From the NCBI RefSeq assembly GCF_902830275.1, contig NZ_CADESW010000001.1, positions 744,001 to 808,000 on the forward strand: 64,000 bases of DNA, written 5' to 3'. Under the pieces are notes generated by a model. That model made no database searches and had not been told where the DNA came from. It saw nothing but the letters and a program-made list of their open reading frames with translations. This DNA is from Burkholderia stagnalis. Lineage in GTDB: Bacteria; Pseudomonadota; Gammaproteobacteria; Burkholderiales; Burkholderiaceae. The translations under genes and the position numbers were made by a program. Below, piece after piece: positions 17,626 to 26,619 of the stretch (its first letter is position 1; every line of letters begins with the position of its first letter).

Positions 17626-18581
17626 CCACCTGCCTGCTTGTGCGGTTCGTTCAGGTCGATCCGGTAGACCCGGATCGCGTTGTCATGCCAGATTGCTCGA
17701 CGTGCGCCGTCATCGAGGTCCGCCAGCGCGGCGGCAAAGGTGCGCAGCAACGCGGGATACGTGACCCGCAGCCCCGCCACCGGGAAATTGCTCGCGAACA
17801 GGCAGCGTTCCCAGCCGAAGATCGCGATCGCCTCGCGGATGATCCGCCGGTTCTCCGCGTCGTTCCACGCGGCGTCGCGCAACCCGAACTCGGACAGCTT
17901 CACCGACACGCGCGGCAGCGCGGCGAGCGCCGCCATGCCGCGCCGCCAGCGCGCGAGCCCGGCCGCCGAGCGGTCCCACGGCAGCCCCGCGTGTTCGAGC
18001 ACCACGTCGACGGCCGGCGCACGCGCGAGCAGCGCGGCCGCTTCGTCGAGATGCCAGAACGGCACCCGAAGATCCCAGCCGAGGCCATGCGCGGCGAGCC
18101 GTTCGAGCGCGGCGGGCCAGCGCGCGTCGCGCAGCGTGCCGGGGCCGTCCACGGTCGCGTCGGGCGCCGGCGCGATGCGCGGCTTGAAGCGCACGCCGCG
18201 CACCAGCGGCCACGCGGCCTGCCCGGCGAGCCGCTCGTCGGCGTCGCCGGCGAGCAGGTCGACCCATGCGACGACCGCCGACGGCAGCCCGTGCGCGGCC
18301 GCGACGTGATGCAGCCAGCGCGTTTCCGCGAGCGCTTCGTCGTGCGCGCGCTCCGCCTCGACGTGCACGCTCGCGACGAGCGGCGCGCCGTGTGCCGCCC
18401 GCCGGTAGTCGTCCACGTCGAAATCGCGGCACAGCGCCGCGTAGTCGCCGAGGATGAAGCGCGCCGGGTCGTAGCGCTCCTGCAGCCACGGGTAGTGCGC
18501 GCCGTCGCCGAGCCGCCACAGATGATGATGCGCGTCGACGAGCGCCGCCGGCAGCGCGACGGGCGAAGGCTCCCCGCGCAT
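17622..18581 (-). CDS. Fuconolactonase-like amidohydrolase (amidohydrolase_2 family)
   Basis: 319 residues from ATG 18581; the upstream Arg-rich extension is out of the gene. The N-terminus [13 protein letters not shown] is the family signature (metal-binding HxH), and [12 protein letters not shown] and [10 protein letters not shown] (C-terminal Asn/Phe-Pro) follow. This branch contains L-fuconolactonase and other sugar-lactonases, which hydrolyse the aldonolactone before the acid is dehydrated. In a pentonate operon the natural role is lactone opening. It begins one base after the stop of the propeller gene and overlaps the next gene by four bases. Confidence 0.82.
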   Translation of the reverse strand: MRGEPSPVALPAALVDAHHHLWRLGDGAHYPWLQERYDPARFILGDYAALCRDFDVDDYRRAAHGAPLVASVHVEAERAHDEALAETRWLHHVAAAHGLPSAVVAWVDLLAGDADERLAGQAAWPLVRGVRFKPRIAPAPDATVDGPGTLRDARWPAALERLAAHGLGWDLRVPFWHLDEAAALLARAPAVDVVLEHAGLPWDRSAAGLARWRRGMAALAALPRVSVKLSEFGLRDAAWNDAENRRIIREAIAIFGWERCLFASNFPVAGLRVTYPALLRTFAAALADLDDGARRAIWHDNAIRVYRIDLNEPHKQAGG

Positions 18582-18582
18582 G

Positions 18583-19530
18583 TCAGCGCGCGCCGGCGAG
18601 CACGAACGACGCGTCCGGCTCGCGCAGCGTCGGCAGTGCGCTGACGAAGCGCCACGCATCGAGATCGAGCTCGCGCACGTAGTCGTCCTGGAACGACACG
18701 TAGGCCGCGCGCCGCGCCGGATGGAACGACAGCGCGGTCGGGTTCGCGGGCAGCGCGACGCGCTCGATCTCCTCGAGCTGCTGCGCGTCGAACACCGAGA
18801 TCGAGCGCTCGCCCGAATTGGTCAGCAGCAGCAGGTCGCGGCCGTCCGGCGCGCTCGTGCGATAGATGCGGTTCGGGTCGTGGCGCGTTTTCACGCGGCG
18901 GCCGCAGGTCATCGTGTCGGTGTCGATCGCCACCAGCGTGTCGTCGCCGCGGTTCGCGACGAACAGCGTGCGCTCGTCGCTCGACAGCGCGTTGCCTTCC
19001 GGGCGCGGCCCCGGCATCACCGCGCGCGGCGCGACCGTCGCGTCGCGCGGATGGAACTGCGTGACCGTGTTCGACAGCAGGTGCACGCCGTATGCGCGGC
19101 TCGCGTCGCGCGTGAGCGTCACGAGGTGCGTCTTCACGCCGCCGGACGGCACCGCGAGGTTCGGCACCGCCTGCTCGGTCGGCCGGTCGAACACGAGCAG
19201 CATGTCGTGCGCCTCGCTCATCGCATAGAGGCGCCCTTCGCGGTCGCTCGCCATGCCGTGCGGCCGGTAGTACGGCCACAGGTCGAGCATGCGCGTGTGG
19301 GTGCGCTCGACGAGGTCGATCTCGGCGATCCGGTGATCGCCTTCGTGGCCGCGCGACCACGCGGTCTCGATCCCGAAGATGCCGACGTAGGCGAAGCGAT
19401 TGCTCGCGTCGACGGTGAATTCATGCGGGAAGTTCGGCAGCACGATGTGCTTGAGCGCCGTCTTCGTGTCGAGGTCGTAGAAGCTGAAGGTATGGGCGCA
19501 CTTCTGCACCAGCAGCAGGATGTCGTTCAT
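18583..19530 (-). CDS. YVTN-type beta-propeller protein
   Basis: 315 residues from ATG 19530, which has GGAGACACGAC just upstream; an earlier ATG at 19554 lacks one. The sequence is a run of propeller blades with motifs such as DASNRFAYVGIFG, SSDERTLFVANRGDDTLVAI and HPARRAAYVSF. There is no signal peptide, so it is predicted cytoplasmic. The family includes lactonases and quinoprotein-like repeats. Given the operon it may be a second lactonase or a sugar-acid binding propeller; no catalytic residue can be assigned. Confidence 0.68.
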   Translation of the reverse strand: MNDILLLVQKCAHTFSFYDLDTKTALKHIVLPNFPHEFTVDASNRFAYVGIFGIETAWSRGHEGDHRIAEIDLVERTHTRMLDLWPYYRPHGMASDREGRLYAMSEAHDMLLVFDRPTEQAVPNLAVPSGGVKTHLVTLTRDASRAYGVHLLSNTVTQFHPRDATVAPRAVMPGPRPEGNALSSDERTLFVANRGDDTLVAIDTDTMTCGRRVKTRHDPNRIYRTSAPDGRDLLLLTNSGERSISVFDAQQLEEIERVALPANPTALSFHPARRAAYVSFQDDYVRELDLDAWRFVSALPTLREPDASFVLAGAR

Positions 19531-19603
19531 GTCGTGTCTCCGTACTTCGATCATGCCGCCGCGGCGCGCGGGCCGCGGCGAATTCGTGCGTTCCCGCGCC
19601 GGT

Positions 19604-20902
19604 TCACGCCTCGCAGCGCTTCGGCAGCGTGAAGGTCAGCAGCCCGGCCACCGCGAGCGCGCCCGCGAGGCTGTACACGCCGGCCGCCGCGCTCACGTGC
19701 TGGGTCAGCACGCCCACCGCATACGGGCCGCAGAACCCGCCGAGGTTGCCGAGCGCGTTGATCAGCCCGCGTGCGCTGCCCGCCGTCTCGACGCTGCACA
19801 GCTTCGGCGGGATCGCCCAGAACACGCCGGCCGCCGCCTGCAGGAAGAAGCCGCAGCCGATCAGGAACGCATACGACACCCACGTCGCCGACTGGAACCG
19901 CACCGACAGGAACAGGCACGCGGCGAAGCCGAGCAGCGGCAGCACGATGAACAGACGCCGCCTGCCGGTCTTGTCCGACAAATACGACGTCACGCTCATC
20001 CCGAGCATCGTGCCGATGTACGGCAGGATCGCCAGCATCCCGACCTGCGCCATCCCGCCATGGGTGAGGTTTTTCAGGAGCGTCGGCAACCACAGCGTAT
20101 AGCCGTAGATGCCGACCTGGTAGCAGAAATTGATCGCGACGAGCCGCCAGACCGTCTCGTCGCGCAGCAGCGCACGGAACGACGTCGCGGTGTGCTGCGC
20201 GCTGCCGCGTGCGGCTTCGCGCTCCGCGCGCAGCGCGTCGACGAGGTAGGCCTTTTCGCGCGGCGACAGCCAGCGCGCGGTTTCCGGGCGATCGTCGGCG
20301 AACGGCAGCCAGATCGCGAGGAACGCGAGCGACAGCAGCCCCGCGCCGTAGAACAGGTGGCGCCAGTCGTACGCGGCGAGGATGAAGCCGGACAGCGGCG
20401 CGGTGATGATCCCCGCGAGCGGCACGAACATGATCACCATCGCGTTCGCGCGGCCGCGCTCGCGGTCGGGAAACCAGTTGCTGACCATCGTCAGCACGAC
20501 GGGCAGCATCCCGCCTTCCGCCACACCGAGCAGGAAGCGCAGCGTCAGCAACTGCCATGCTTCGGTGACGAGCCCCGTCAGCGCCGACAGCACGGCCCAG
20601 CTCACCAGCGACCACGCGATGAACTTCTTGCCGCCGCCGAGCGCCGCGAGCCGCCCGCCCGGAATCTGCAGGAACAGGTAGCCGAAGAAGAAGATGCCGC
20701 CCGCGAGGCCGGCCATGCTCGCGCCGATGCCGAGCTCGGCGTTCATCCCGCCCGGCATCGCGAAGGCGATGTTCACGCGGTCCATGTACGACACGATGCA
20801 GGCCATCAGCAGCGGCGGGATCACGCGCAGCCAGCGGCGGCGCGGAATGGGGGTGGCGGCGTCGGCATCGTAGGCCGGGCTCGCGTGGTTCAGGGTGGTC
20901 AT
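19604..20902 (-). CDS. MFS transporter (ACS family), sugar-acid uptake
   Basis: 432 residues from ATG 20902, preceded by GGAGACACC. Twelve hydrophobic segments are visible. The anion:cation symporter (ACS) pattern is recognisable: IVSYMDRVNIAFAMPGG in helix 1, LRFLLGVAEGGMLPVV in helix 4, and GLINALGNLGGFCGPYAVG in helix 11. This group includes glucarate/galactarate and hexuronate carriers, which import sugar acids with protons. The operon implies that the pathway substrate is a sugar acid or its lactone taken up as such. Confidence 0.9.
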   Translation of the reverse strand: MTTLNHASPAYDADAATPIPRRRWLRVIPPLLMACIVSYMDRVNIAFAMPGGMNAELGIGASMAGLAGGIFFFGYLFLQIPGGRLAALGGGKKFIAWSLVSWAVLSALTGLVTEAWQLLTLRFLLGVAEGGMLPVVLTMVSNWFPDRERGRANAMVIMFVPLAGIITAPLSGFILAAYDWRHLFYGAGLLSLAFLAIWLPFADDRPETARWLSPREKAYLVDALRAEREAARGSAQHTATSFRALLRDETVWRLVAINFCYQVGIYGYTLWLPTLLKNLTHGGMAQVGMLAILPYIGTMLGMSVTSYLSDKTGRRRLFIVLPLLGFAACLFLSVRFQSATWVSYAFLIGCGFFLQAAAGVFWAIPPKLCSVETAGSARGLINALGNLGGFCGPYAVGVLTQHVSAAAGVYSLAGALAVAGLLTFTLPKRCEA

Positions 20903-20982
20903 GGTGTCTCCAATCGTTTTCGGCTTTGTCGGTATGCATGCGGCCTTCTGGCGGGCCGTTCGGTGTCTGTTCGATGTGCAGC

Positions 20983-21900
20983 CTAGCGCCCCCAGCGCAG
21001 CACGAGCGGATCGAGCCGCCGCGCCGCGTCGAGCAGCCCCGCGCGCGTATCCGGATGCAGGTCGGGCCACGGCGCGCGCGGCCGGTCGCACGCGATCACG
21101 CCGCCCGCCTTCATCAGCGCCTTCGCCGCGAGGAAGCCGGCCTGCCGGTTCTCGTAGTTGATCAGCGGCAGCCAGCGCGCGTACTGTTCGCACGCTTCAT
21201 CGCGGCGGCCCGCGAAATACGCGTCGGTGATCGTGCGGATGCCGTCCGGATAGCCGCCGCCCGTCATCGCGCCCGTCGCGCCCGCATCGAGATCGGCGAG
21301 CAGCGTGATGCCCTCCTCGCCGTCCCACGGCCCTTCGATCGCATCGCCGCCCGCGCGGATCAGCTCGCGCAGCTTCGCGGCCGCGCCGGGCGTCTCGATC
21401 TTGAAGTACGACACCGCGTCGATCTCGCGCGCGAGCCGCGCGAGGCAGTCGACCGACAGCGGCGTGCCGCTCGCGGGCGCGTCCTGGATCATCAGCGGGA
21501 TGTCGAGCCCGTCGCTCGCTTGATGGAAGAACGCGTGAATCGACGCCTCGGGCACGCGGAACGTCGCGCCGTGATACGGCGGCATCACCATCACCATCGC
21601 CGCGCCCATGGCCTGCGCGCGCCGGTTGCGCGCCGCGCAGATCCGCGCGCTGAAGTGCGACGTCGTGACGATCACCGGCACGCGGCCGGCGACGTGCTCG
21701 AGCACCGTGCGGGTCAGCAGGTCGCGTTCGTCGTCGCCGAGCGCGAACTGCTCCGAGTAGTTCGCGAGGATGCAGATGCCGTGCGAGCCCGCGTCGATCA
21801 TGAAGTCGATCGCGCGGCGCTGGCCGTCGAGATCGAGCGCGCCGTCGTCGGCGAAGATCGTCGGCGCCACCGGAAAGACGCCCTGGTAACGTGCGCGCAT
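20983..21900 (-). CDS. DapA/NAL-superfamily 2-keto-3-deoxypentonate dehydratase-like enzyme
   Basis: 305 residues. The Schiff-base lysine is in SYFKIETPG (Lys167) and GAMTGGGYPDG is the family's end motif. The usual catalytic Tyr motif (YNVP) is replaced by QDAPASG near residue 140, as expected for dehydratases that do not perform the aldol step. In non-phosphorylative pentose pathways this enzyme converts 2-keto-3-deoxypentonate to 2-oxoglutarate semialdehyde, the substrate of the dehydrogenase at 16042. The stop of the upstream enolase-superfamily gene lies 2 bp before the ATG. Assignment to the exact sugar is not possible. Confidence 0.82.
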   Translation of the reverse strand: MRARYQGVFPVAPTIFADDGALDLDGQRRAIDFMIDAGSHGICILANYSEQFALGDDERDLLTRTVLEHVAGRVPVIVTTSHFSARICAARNRRAQAMGAAMVMVMPPYHGATFRVPEASIHAFFHQASDGLDIPLMIQDAPASGTPLSVDCLARLAREIDAVSYFKIETPGAAAKLRELIRAGGDAIEGPWDGEEGITLLADLDAGATGAMTGGGYPDGIRTITDAYFAGRRDEACEQYARWLPLINYENRQAGFLAAKALMKAGGVIACDRPRAPWPDLHPDTRAGLLDAARRLDPLVLRWGR

Positions 21901-21902
21901 GG

Positions 21903-23075
21903 TCACTCCACGATGTCGAACTGGTCGAGGAATTCGGTCTTCAGCGTGAGGCCGAGGCCGGGCACGTCGTCGCGCAGCTGCAGGAAGCCGTTCTCGGCCA
22001 CCGGTTCGCCGTCGAAGATGTAATAGAACAGCTCGTTGCCGACCTCGACGTCGAACATCGGGAAGTACTCGCTCATCGGCGACGCGAGCGTGCTCATCGT
22101 CAGGTGGTAGTTGTGCATCTGGCCCGCGTGCGGGATCACCGGCACGCTGTACGCCTCGCACAGCGCGTTGATCTTGTGCGCCATCGTGATGCCGCCCACG
22201 CGGTTCGTGTCGTACTGCACGACCGACACGGCCTTGCGGTCCAGCAGCTGCTTGAAGCCGTACAGCGAGAACTCGTGCTCGCCGCCGGAGATCGGGATGC
22301 TCGTGAGCCGGTTCAACTCCGCGTAGCCGTCGAGGTCGTCGGCGATCACCGGTTCTTCCAGCCAGCGCGGCTGGTATTTCTCGAGCTTCGGCAGGATGCG
22401 CTTCGCATACTCGAGGTTCCAGCCCATGTAGCATTCGAGCATCAGGTCGTTGTCATAGCCGATCACCTCGCGGATCGCCGCCACCGATTTCAGGTTCTCG
22501 GTCACCCCCTGCTGCCCGTGCGCGGGCCCGTAGCCGAAGCGCATCTTGAACGCGCGGAAGCCTTCGTCGAGATAGCGCTGCGCTTCCGCCTGCATCTCGC
22601 GCAGATCGGTGCGGTACAGCTTCGAGTAGTAGCAGGGAATCTTTTCCTTCGTGCGGCCGCCGAGCAGCTTGAACACGGGCTTGCCGACGCTCTTGCCGAG
22701 GATGTCCCAGATCGCGATGTCGACCGCCGAGATCGCCGCCATGCCGATGCCCTTGCGGCCCCATGCGTGGGTCGCGCGGTACATCCGCTGGTTCAGGTAT
22801 TCGTAGTCCCAAGGGTCCTGGCCGATCACGAGCGGCGCGAGGTACTGGTCGACGATCGCCTTCGCGACGTGCGGCGCGAGCGCGACGTTGCCGAGCCCGA
22901 CGATGCCGTCGTCGGTCTCCACTTCGACCACCGTCCACGCGTGGAAGCGGAACGTGCTCATCGTCTCCTGCGGCGCATACAGCAGGTCCATCGCGTTCGA
23001 GCAGAAGTTGCCCTGCGGCGGCACCGTCTTGCCTTTCCATTGGTACACGCGTGCGCGTACGGCCTTGATCTTCAT
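21903..23075 (-). CDS. Enolase-superfamily (mandelate racemase type) sugar-acid dehydratase
   Basis: 390 residues from ATG 23075. The motif path of the rhamnonate/lyxonate dehydratase branch is present: [27 protein letters not shown] (catalytic Lys/Arg region), [20 protein letters not shown] (metal Glu), SGGEHEFS (metal Glu) and [12 protein letters not shown] (His general acid). The enzyme dehydrates an aldonate to 2-keto-3-deoxy acid. With the DapA-like and KGSADH enzymes downstream, the most economical reading is an L-pentonate such as L-lyxonate; an L-rhamnonate-type substrate is the alternative. The operon leaves the product carbon at 2-oxoglutarate. Confidence 0.8.
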   Translation of the reverse strand: MKIKAVRARVYQWKGKTVPPQGNFCSNAMDLLYAPQETMSTFRFHAWTVVEVETDDGIVGLGNVALAPHVAKAIVDQYLAPLVIGQDPWDYEYLNQRMYRATHAWGRKGIGMAAISAVDIAIWDILGKSVGKPVFKLLGGRTKEKIPCYYSKLYRTDLREMQAEAQRYLDEGFRAFKMRFGYGPAHGQQGVTENLKSVAAIREVIGYDNDLMLECYMGWNLEYAKRILPKLEKYQPRWLEEPVIADDLDGYAELNRLTSIPISGGEHEFSLYGFKQLLDRKAVSVVQYDTNRVGGITMAHKINALCEAYSVPVIPHAGQMHNYHLTMSTLASPMSEYFPMFDVEVGNELFYYIFDGEPVAENGFLQLRDDVPGLGLTLKTEFLDQFDIVE

Positions 23076-23123
23076 GGGGTTGTCTCCGGGTGTTCGGTTC
23101 TGAATGGGTGTGGCGGATGGCCG

Positions 23124-24170
23124 TCACGCGGACGTGGTCTGCCGGCGGTGCGCGGCGCCCATCCGGCACGCGATCTGCAGCGCCTGCCAGGTCGCGCCCA
23201 CGTCGGCCGTGCCGCGCCCCGCGATGTCGTACGCGGTGCCGTGCGCGGGCGTCGTGATCGGCACCGGCAGGCCGCCCTGCACGGTCACGCCGCGCGAGAA
23301 GCCGAGCAGCTTGATCGCGATCTGCCCCTGGTCGTGATACATCGTGACGATCGCCTGGTAGTCGCCGGCCTGCGCCTTCAGGAAGATCGTGTCGGCCGGG
23401 AACGGGCCGTGGAACGGCGCGTCGGTCGGCCAGTCGCGCGCCTGCAGCGCGCGCACCGCCGGTTCGATCACGTCGATCTCCTCGCGGCCGCAGCTGCCGC
23501 CGTCGCCGCCGTGCGGATTGAACGCGGCGATCGCGACCTTCGGCGCCGCGACGCCGTTCGCAAGCAGCGCGCGGTAAATCAGTTCGGAGGCCTGTTCGAT
23601 CCGCTCGACGGACAGGTAGCGGGCCGCGTCCTTCAGCGGAATGTGCGACGAGATGCGCGCGGTCCACAGTTCGCCGAGCGTGTTGAATTCGCAGAAGTAG
23701 CCGGTCACGCCGAGGTATTCGGCGAAGTGGTGCAGCTCGTCCTCGTGCCGCAGGCCGCCGAGCTTCATCGCGTGCTTGTTGAGCGGCGCGAAGCAGATCG
23801 CGTCGATGTCGCCGGCGCGCGCGGCGTCCATGCAGCGGTTCAGCACGTCGAGCACCGAGCGGCCGCCGGCGGCGCCGGCCTGGCTCGCCGTGACCTGCGC
23901 CGGATCGACGGTATCGACCGCGACGAAGGCCGGCCGCGCGCACGACGGCCGCTCGCGCACGGCGGCGAGCGACGCCACCGGTTCCAGCTCGACCCGCACG
24001 CCCGCGACGCGCTGCCCGGCTTCCCACAGCCAGCGGTCGCCGATCAGCACCAGATTGGCGCGCGACGTGGCGTCGGGGCGCGCGAGCAGCTTCGCGATCA
24101 GCTCGGGGCCGATGCCGGCCGGGTCGCCGAGCGTCAGCGCGACGACGGGCAATGCCGGGGCGGCCGTCAT
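23124..24170 (-). CDS. pdxA2: PdxA2-like 4-phosphate dehydrogenase
   Basis: 348 residues from ATG 24170. Motifs: TLGDPAGIGPELI at the N-terminus, FAPLNKHAMKLGG, SSHIPLKDA and the metal-binding MYHDQGQIAIKLLGF. These are the PdxA family signatures. The branch found outside pyridoxal synthesis, PdxA2, oxidises D- or L-threonate 4-phosphate or erythronate 4-phosphate and pairs with a DUF1537 kinase; no such kinase is here. It is the first gene of the operon, 48 bp before the dehydratase, and its role in pentonate use is unclear. Real PdxA function in vitamin B6 synthesis is unlikely in this context. Confidence 0.78.
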   Translation of the reverse strand: MTAAPALPVVALTLGDPAGIGPELIAKLLARPDATSRANLVLIGDRWLWEAGQRVAGVRVELEPVASLAAVRERPSCARPAFVAVDTVDPAQVTASQAGAAGGRSVLDVLNRCMDAARAGDIDAICFAPLNKHAMKLGGLRHEDELHHFAEYLGVTGYFCEFNTLGELWTARISSHIPLKDAARYLSVERIEQASELIYRALLANGVAAPKVAIAAFNPHGGDGGSCGREEIDVIEPAVRALQARDWPTDAPFHGPFPADTIFLKAQAGDYQAIVTMYHDQGQIAIKLLGFSRGVTVQGGLPVPITTPAHGTAYDIAGRGTADVGATWQALQIACRMGAAHRRQTTSA

Positions 24171-24336
24171 GCGCGGGCTCCGGCGCGGGCCGGGCCGCGG
24201 GCGGGGGTGGCCGAATTCGTCTGCATGGTCGTCTCCTGTGCTGTCTGTCTGTCTGGCCGGCAACCGGCCGTTCGTCATGTGGGGTTCATGCTAGGTAGAC
24301 GGAACGCACCGGTAAATTGAAAACTCTTGATGAATT

Positions 24337-24353
24337 GATAACCTGAGGTAATC
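24337..24353. promoter_or_regulatory. Near-palindromic candidate operator upstream of the LysR gene
   Basis: GATAACCTGAGGTAATC (24337-24353) is a 17-bp dyad with one mismatch, in the 186-bp divergent gap between the operon and its LysR gene. Its GAGG also serves as a Shine-Dalgarno for the TTG start at 24357, so binding could cause autorepression. Confidence 0.4.
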
Positions 24354-24356
24354 AGA

Positions 24357-25289
24357 TTGGGTTCGATCGACCGGAAGGACTCGACGCCGCAGTTGCTGAA
24401 CCGGCTGCGGATGCGCCAGGTCGCGCTGCTGCTGGCGGTGGAGGAATGCTCGACGCTGCGCGCTGCCGCCGACCGGCTCGGCCTCACGCAGCCGGCCGCG
24501 ACCAAGATGCTGCGCGAGCTCGAGGACGCGCTCGGCCAGCCGCTGTTCGAGCGCGTCGGGCGCGGGCTGGTGCTGAACCCGGCCGGCGAGCGGGTGCTCG
24601 GCTACTTTCGCGGGATACGCGGCAGCATGGAAGCGCTGAACCGCGAGCTGGCCGAGCTGCAGCTCGGCAGCGCGGGGCGGCTCGCGATCGGCAGCATCAT
24701 GGCGGCCGCGCCCGGGCGGCTCACCGAGGCGCTCGTGCAGCTGAAGGCGCGCTTTCCGCTGCTCGCGATCGACATCGCGGTCGATACGAGCGACAAGCTG
24801 ATGCCGCAGCTGCAGGAAGGCGTGCTCGAAGTGGTGATCGGGCGCGATGTCGGCGCGGATTGCGAATTCCGCGCGGTGGACGACGAGGCGCTCGCGATCG
24901 TCGCGGGCCGCGACCATCCGCTGGTCGGCCGGGAGCGCGTCGAATTCGCGGCGCTGCTCGACTATCCGTGGATCCTGCAGCCGGCCGGCAGCCCCGCGCG
25001 CGAAGTGGTCGAGCGCGAGTTCCGGATGCATCACCAGCCGATGCCGCGCGGGCTGATCGAGACGGGCTCGATCCTCACGACGATGAACCTCGTCGACCGC
25101 TCACGGATGCTCGGCGTGATTCCGCAGACGGTCGCCGCGCTCAATGCCGCGCACGGGATGGTCGCGATCGTCGATTACACGCTTGGGCAGAAGCTGCCGT
25201 CGTATGGGAGCCTCGTGCGGCGGGATCGGCCGCTGTCGGTGCCGGCGCAGCAGTTTCTGGGGTTGTTTCATCGGGAGGCGGGGGGCTGA
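24357..25289 (+). CDS. LysR-type regulator of the divergent pentonate operon
   Basis: 310 residues. The start is TTG 24357, with GAGG eight bases upstream; no in-frame ATG lies closer to the DNA-binding domain. The winged helix-turn-helix is clear (QVALLLAVEECSTLRAAADR, then LTQPAATKMLRELEDALGQP). The effector domain begins near residue 100 (GRLAIGSIMAAAPGRL). The order is that of GalR/GbpR-like sugar regulators, which fits the operon on the other strand. It is expected to respond to a sugar acid or deoxy-keto acid. Confidence 0.88.
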   Translation: MGSIDRKDSTPQLLNRLRMRQVALLLAVEECSTLRAAADRLGLTQPAATKMLRELEDALGQPLFERVGRGLVLNPAGERVLGYFRGIRGSMEALNRELAELQLGSAGRLAIGSIMAAAPGRLTEALVQLKARFPLLAIDIAVDTSDKLMPQLQEGVLEVVIGRDVGADCEFRAVDDEALAIVAGRDHPLVGRERVEFAALLDYPWILQPAGSPAREVVEREFRMHHQPMPRGLIETGSILTTMNLVDRSRMLGVIPQTVAALNAAHGMVAIVDYTLGQKLPSYGSLVRRDRPLSVPAQQFLGLFHREAGG

Positions 25290-25324
25290 CGCGCCCTGTC
25301 ACCGCTTGCGGCGATGCGACGCCA

Positions 25325-26389
25325 TCAGCCGCCATCCACGCCGCGCCGCGCCCCCCTCCGAAACGCCCCCGGCGCCACCCCATACCACCGCTTGAACGCC
25401 TGCGAAAAACTCGACAGATCGCTGAACCCGAGCCGCTCGGCCACGTCGGTCAGCGTCAACCGCGCGTCGCCGAGCAGCGTTTCGGCCATCGCGCCGCGCG
25501 ACTCGGCGAGCAGCGTGCGGAACGTCGTGCCCTCGTCCTGCAGCCGCCGCTTCAGCGTGCGCGCGCTGGTTTTCATCAGCCGCGCCATGTCCTCGAGCGA
25601 GAACGGCGCCGCGCCCGGCGTCGCGCTCAGGTAATCGCGGATCATCGCTGCGGTGCCGACATGCGCGCGCCGCGCTTCCACGAGGCGGCCGCACATCTGC
25701 TCGCACATCGACACCGTGAGCGGATTCGCATGCGGCAGCGGCCGGTCGAGATATGCGCGCGAGAACGCAATGCAGTTCGAGCGCGCGCCGAACATGGGTT
25801 CGACGCCGGCGATCCGCGGCACGGAAACGGACGGCGCCGCGCCCCGCGCCACCGTCGCCGCCGTCGCCGGACGATCGGCCTGCAACGTAAACCGCGACAG
25901 CGTGAAATCCGGGCCGCCGATTTCCTCCATCAGCACGGTCGCCGCGGTCATGTCGCGCTCCACGACGAACCGGCTCAGCTCCCCGGCCAGCTCGGGCGCG
26001 CCGAAATTCAGCACGCAGCCGTCGTCGTCCTCGCGGTACGTGATCACCGTGTACGCATAAGTGAGCGGCAGAAAGCGCATCGCCAGCGCGAGCGCGTCGC
26101 GCGTGGTGGCACTCGCGATCAGCCCGTAGCCCCACACGCCGTAAGCCGAGAAGTGATAGCGCCGCCCGACCTCGAAGCCGAGGCCCGGCGGATGCCCGAG
26201 CAGGCGCAGCAGGTTGCCGGTGACGCGCAGTTCCTGCGCGGCCGTCACCTCCGCGTTCGGGTCGTCGAGCTGCGCGTCCGACAGCCCCGTGCCGGCGAGC
26301 AGCTTCGCGCGCGACACGCCGCGCTCATCGCCGAAATCGGCCAGCAGCCGGGCGCTGGCCGGACTTCGGGTGTAGTCCCAGAAGCTCAT
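25325..26389 (-). CDS. AraC-family regulator (OruR/ArgR type)
   Basis: 354 residues from ATG 26389. An N-terminal arabinose-binding-like domain of about 200 residues (FEVGRRYHFSAYGVWGYGLI) is followed by a two-helix AraC DNA-binding domain with TSARTLKRRLQDEGTTFRTL and LTLTDVAERLGFSDLSSFSQ, ending in FKRWYGVAPGAFR. It is divergent from the GMC/BVMO pair over a 230-bp gap, and is the likely activator of that pair. The inducer should be the alcohol or ketone substrate, by analogy with other AraC-regulated monooxygenase operons. Confidence 0.88.
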   Translation of the reverse strand: MSFWDYTRSPASARLLADFGDERGVSRAKLLAGTGLSDAQLDDPNAEVTAAQELRVTGNLLRLLGHPPGLGFEVGRRYHFSAYGVWGYGLIASATTRDALALAMRFLPLTYAYTVITYREDDDGCVLNFGAPELAGELSRFVVERDMTAATVLMEEIGGPDFTLSRFTLQADRPATAATVARGAAPSVSVPRIAGVEPMFGARSNCIAFSRAYLDRPLPHANPLTVSMCEQMCGRLVEARRAHVGTAAMIRDYLSATPGAAPFSLEDMARLMKTSARTLKRRLQDEGTTFRTLLAESRGAMAETLLGDARLTLTDVAERLGFSDLSSFSQAFKRWYGVAPGAFRRGARRGVDGG

Positions 26390-26533
26390 GCAGAGATACC
26401 CTCGAAGCGCCGATTTGGCCCAAATACTAAAACAATTGTCCCGTCGCAGCATTGGTGTTTTCCCACGCGGCACGCACCATCGGCGTCATCCAGTCGTCGC
26501 CGAACGACTCCAACGACCGCCCTAGGAGACACC

Positions 26534-26593
26534 ATGCATTCGAACCCGCCTGCCGCCGTCGCCGCACGCCGCGCACCGTCGCGCGCCGCCTGA
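26534..26593 (+). CDS. 19-residue ORF with strong ribosome binding site (leader peptide candidate)
   Basis: ATG 26534 is preceded by AGGAGACACC, a better Shine-Dalgarno than that of the downstream GMC gene. It codes [19 protein letters not shown] and stops at 26593, 26 bp before the GMC start. It may couple ribosomes to the next gene or be a chance ORF. The peptide resembles no family I know. Confidence 0.35.
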   Translation: MHSNPPAAVAARRAPSRAA

Positions 26594-26619
26594 CCCGCCG
26601 ACTTTCCGGAAACGATTCC

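Noticed and set aside
21891..24320. Plus-strand open frame of 809 codons across the dehydratase genes
   Set aside because: Antisense to three recognised enzymes with intact catalytic motifs.
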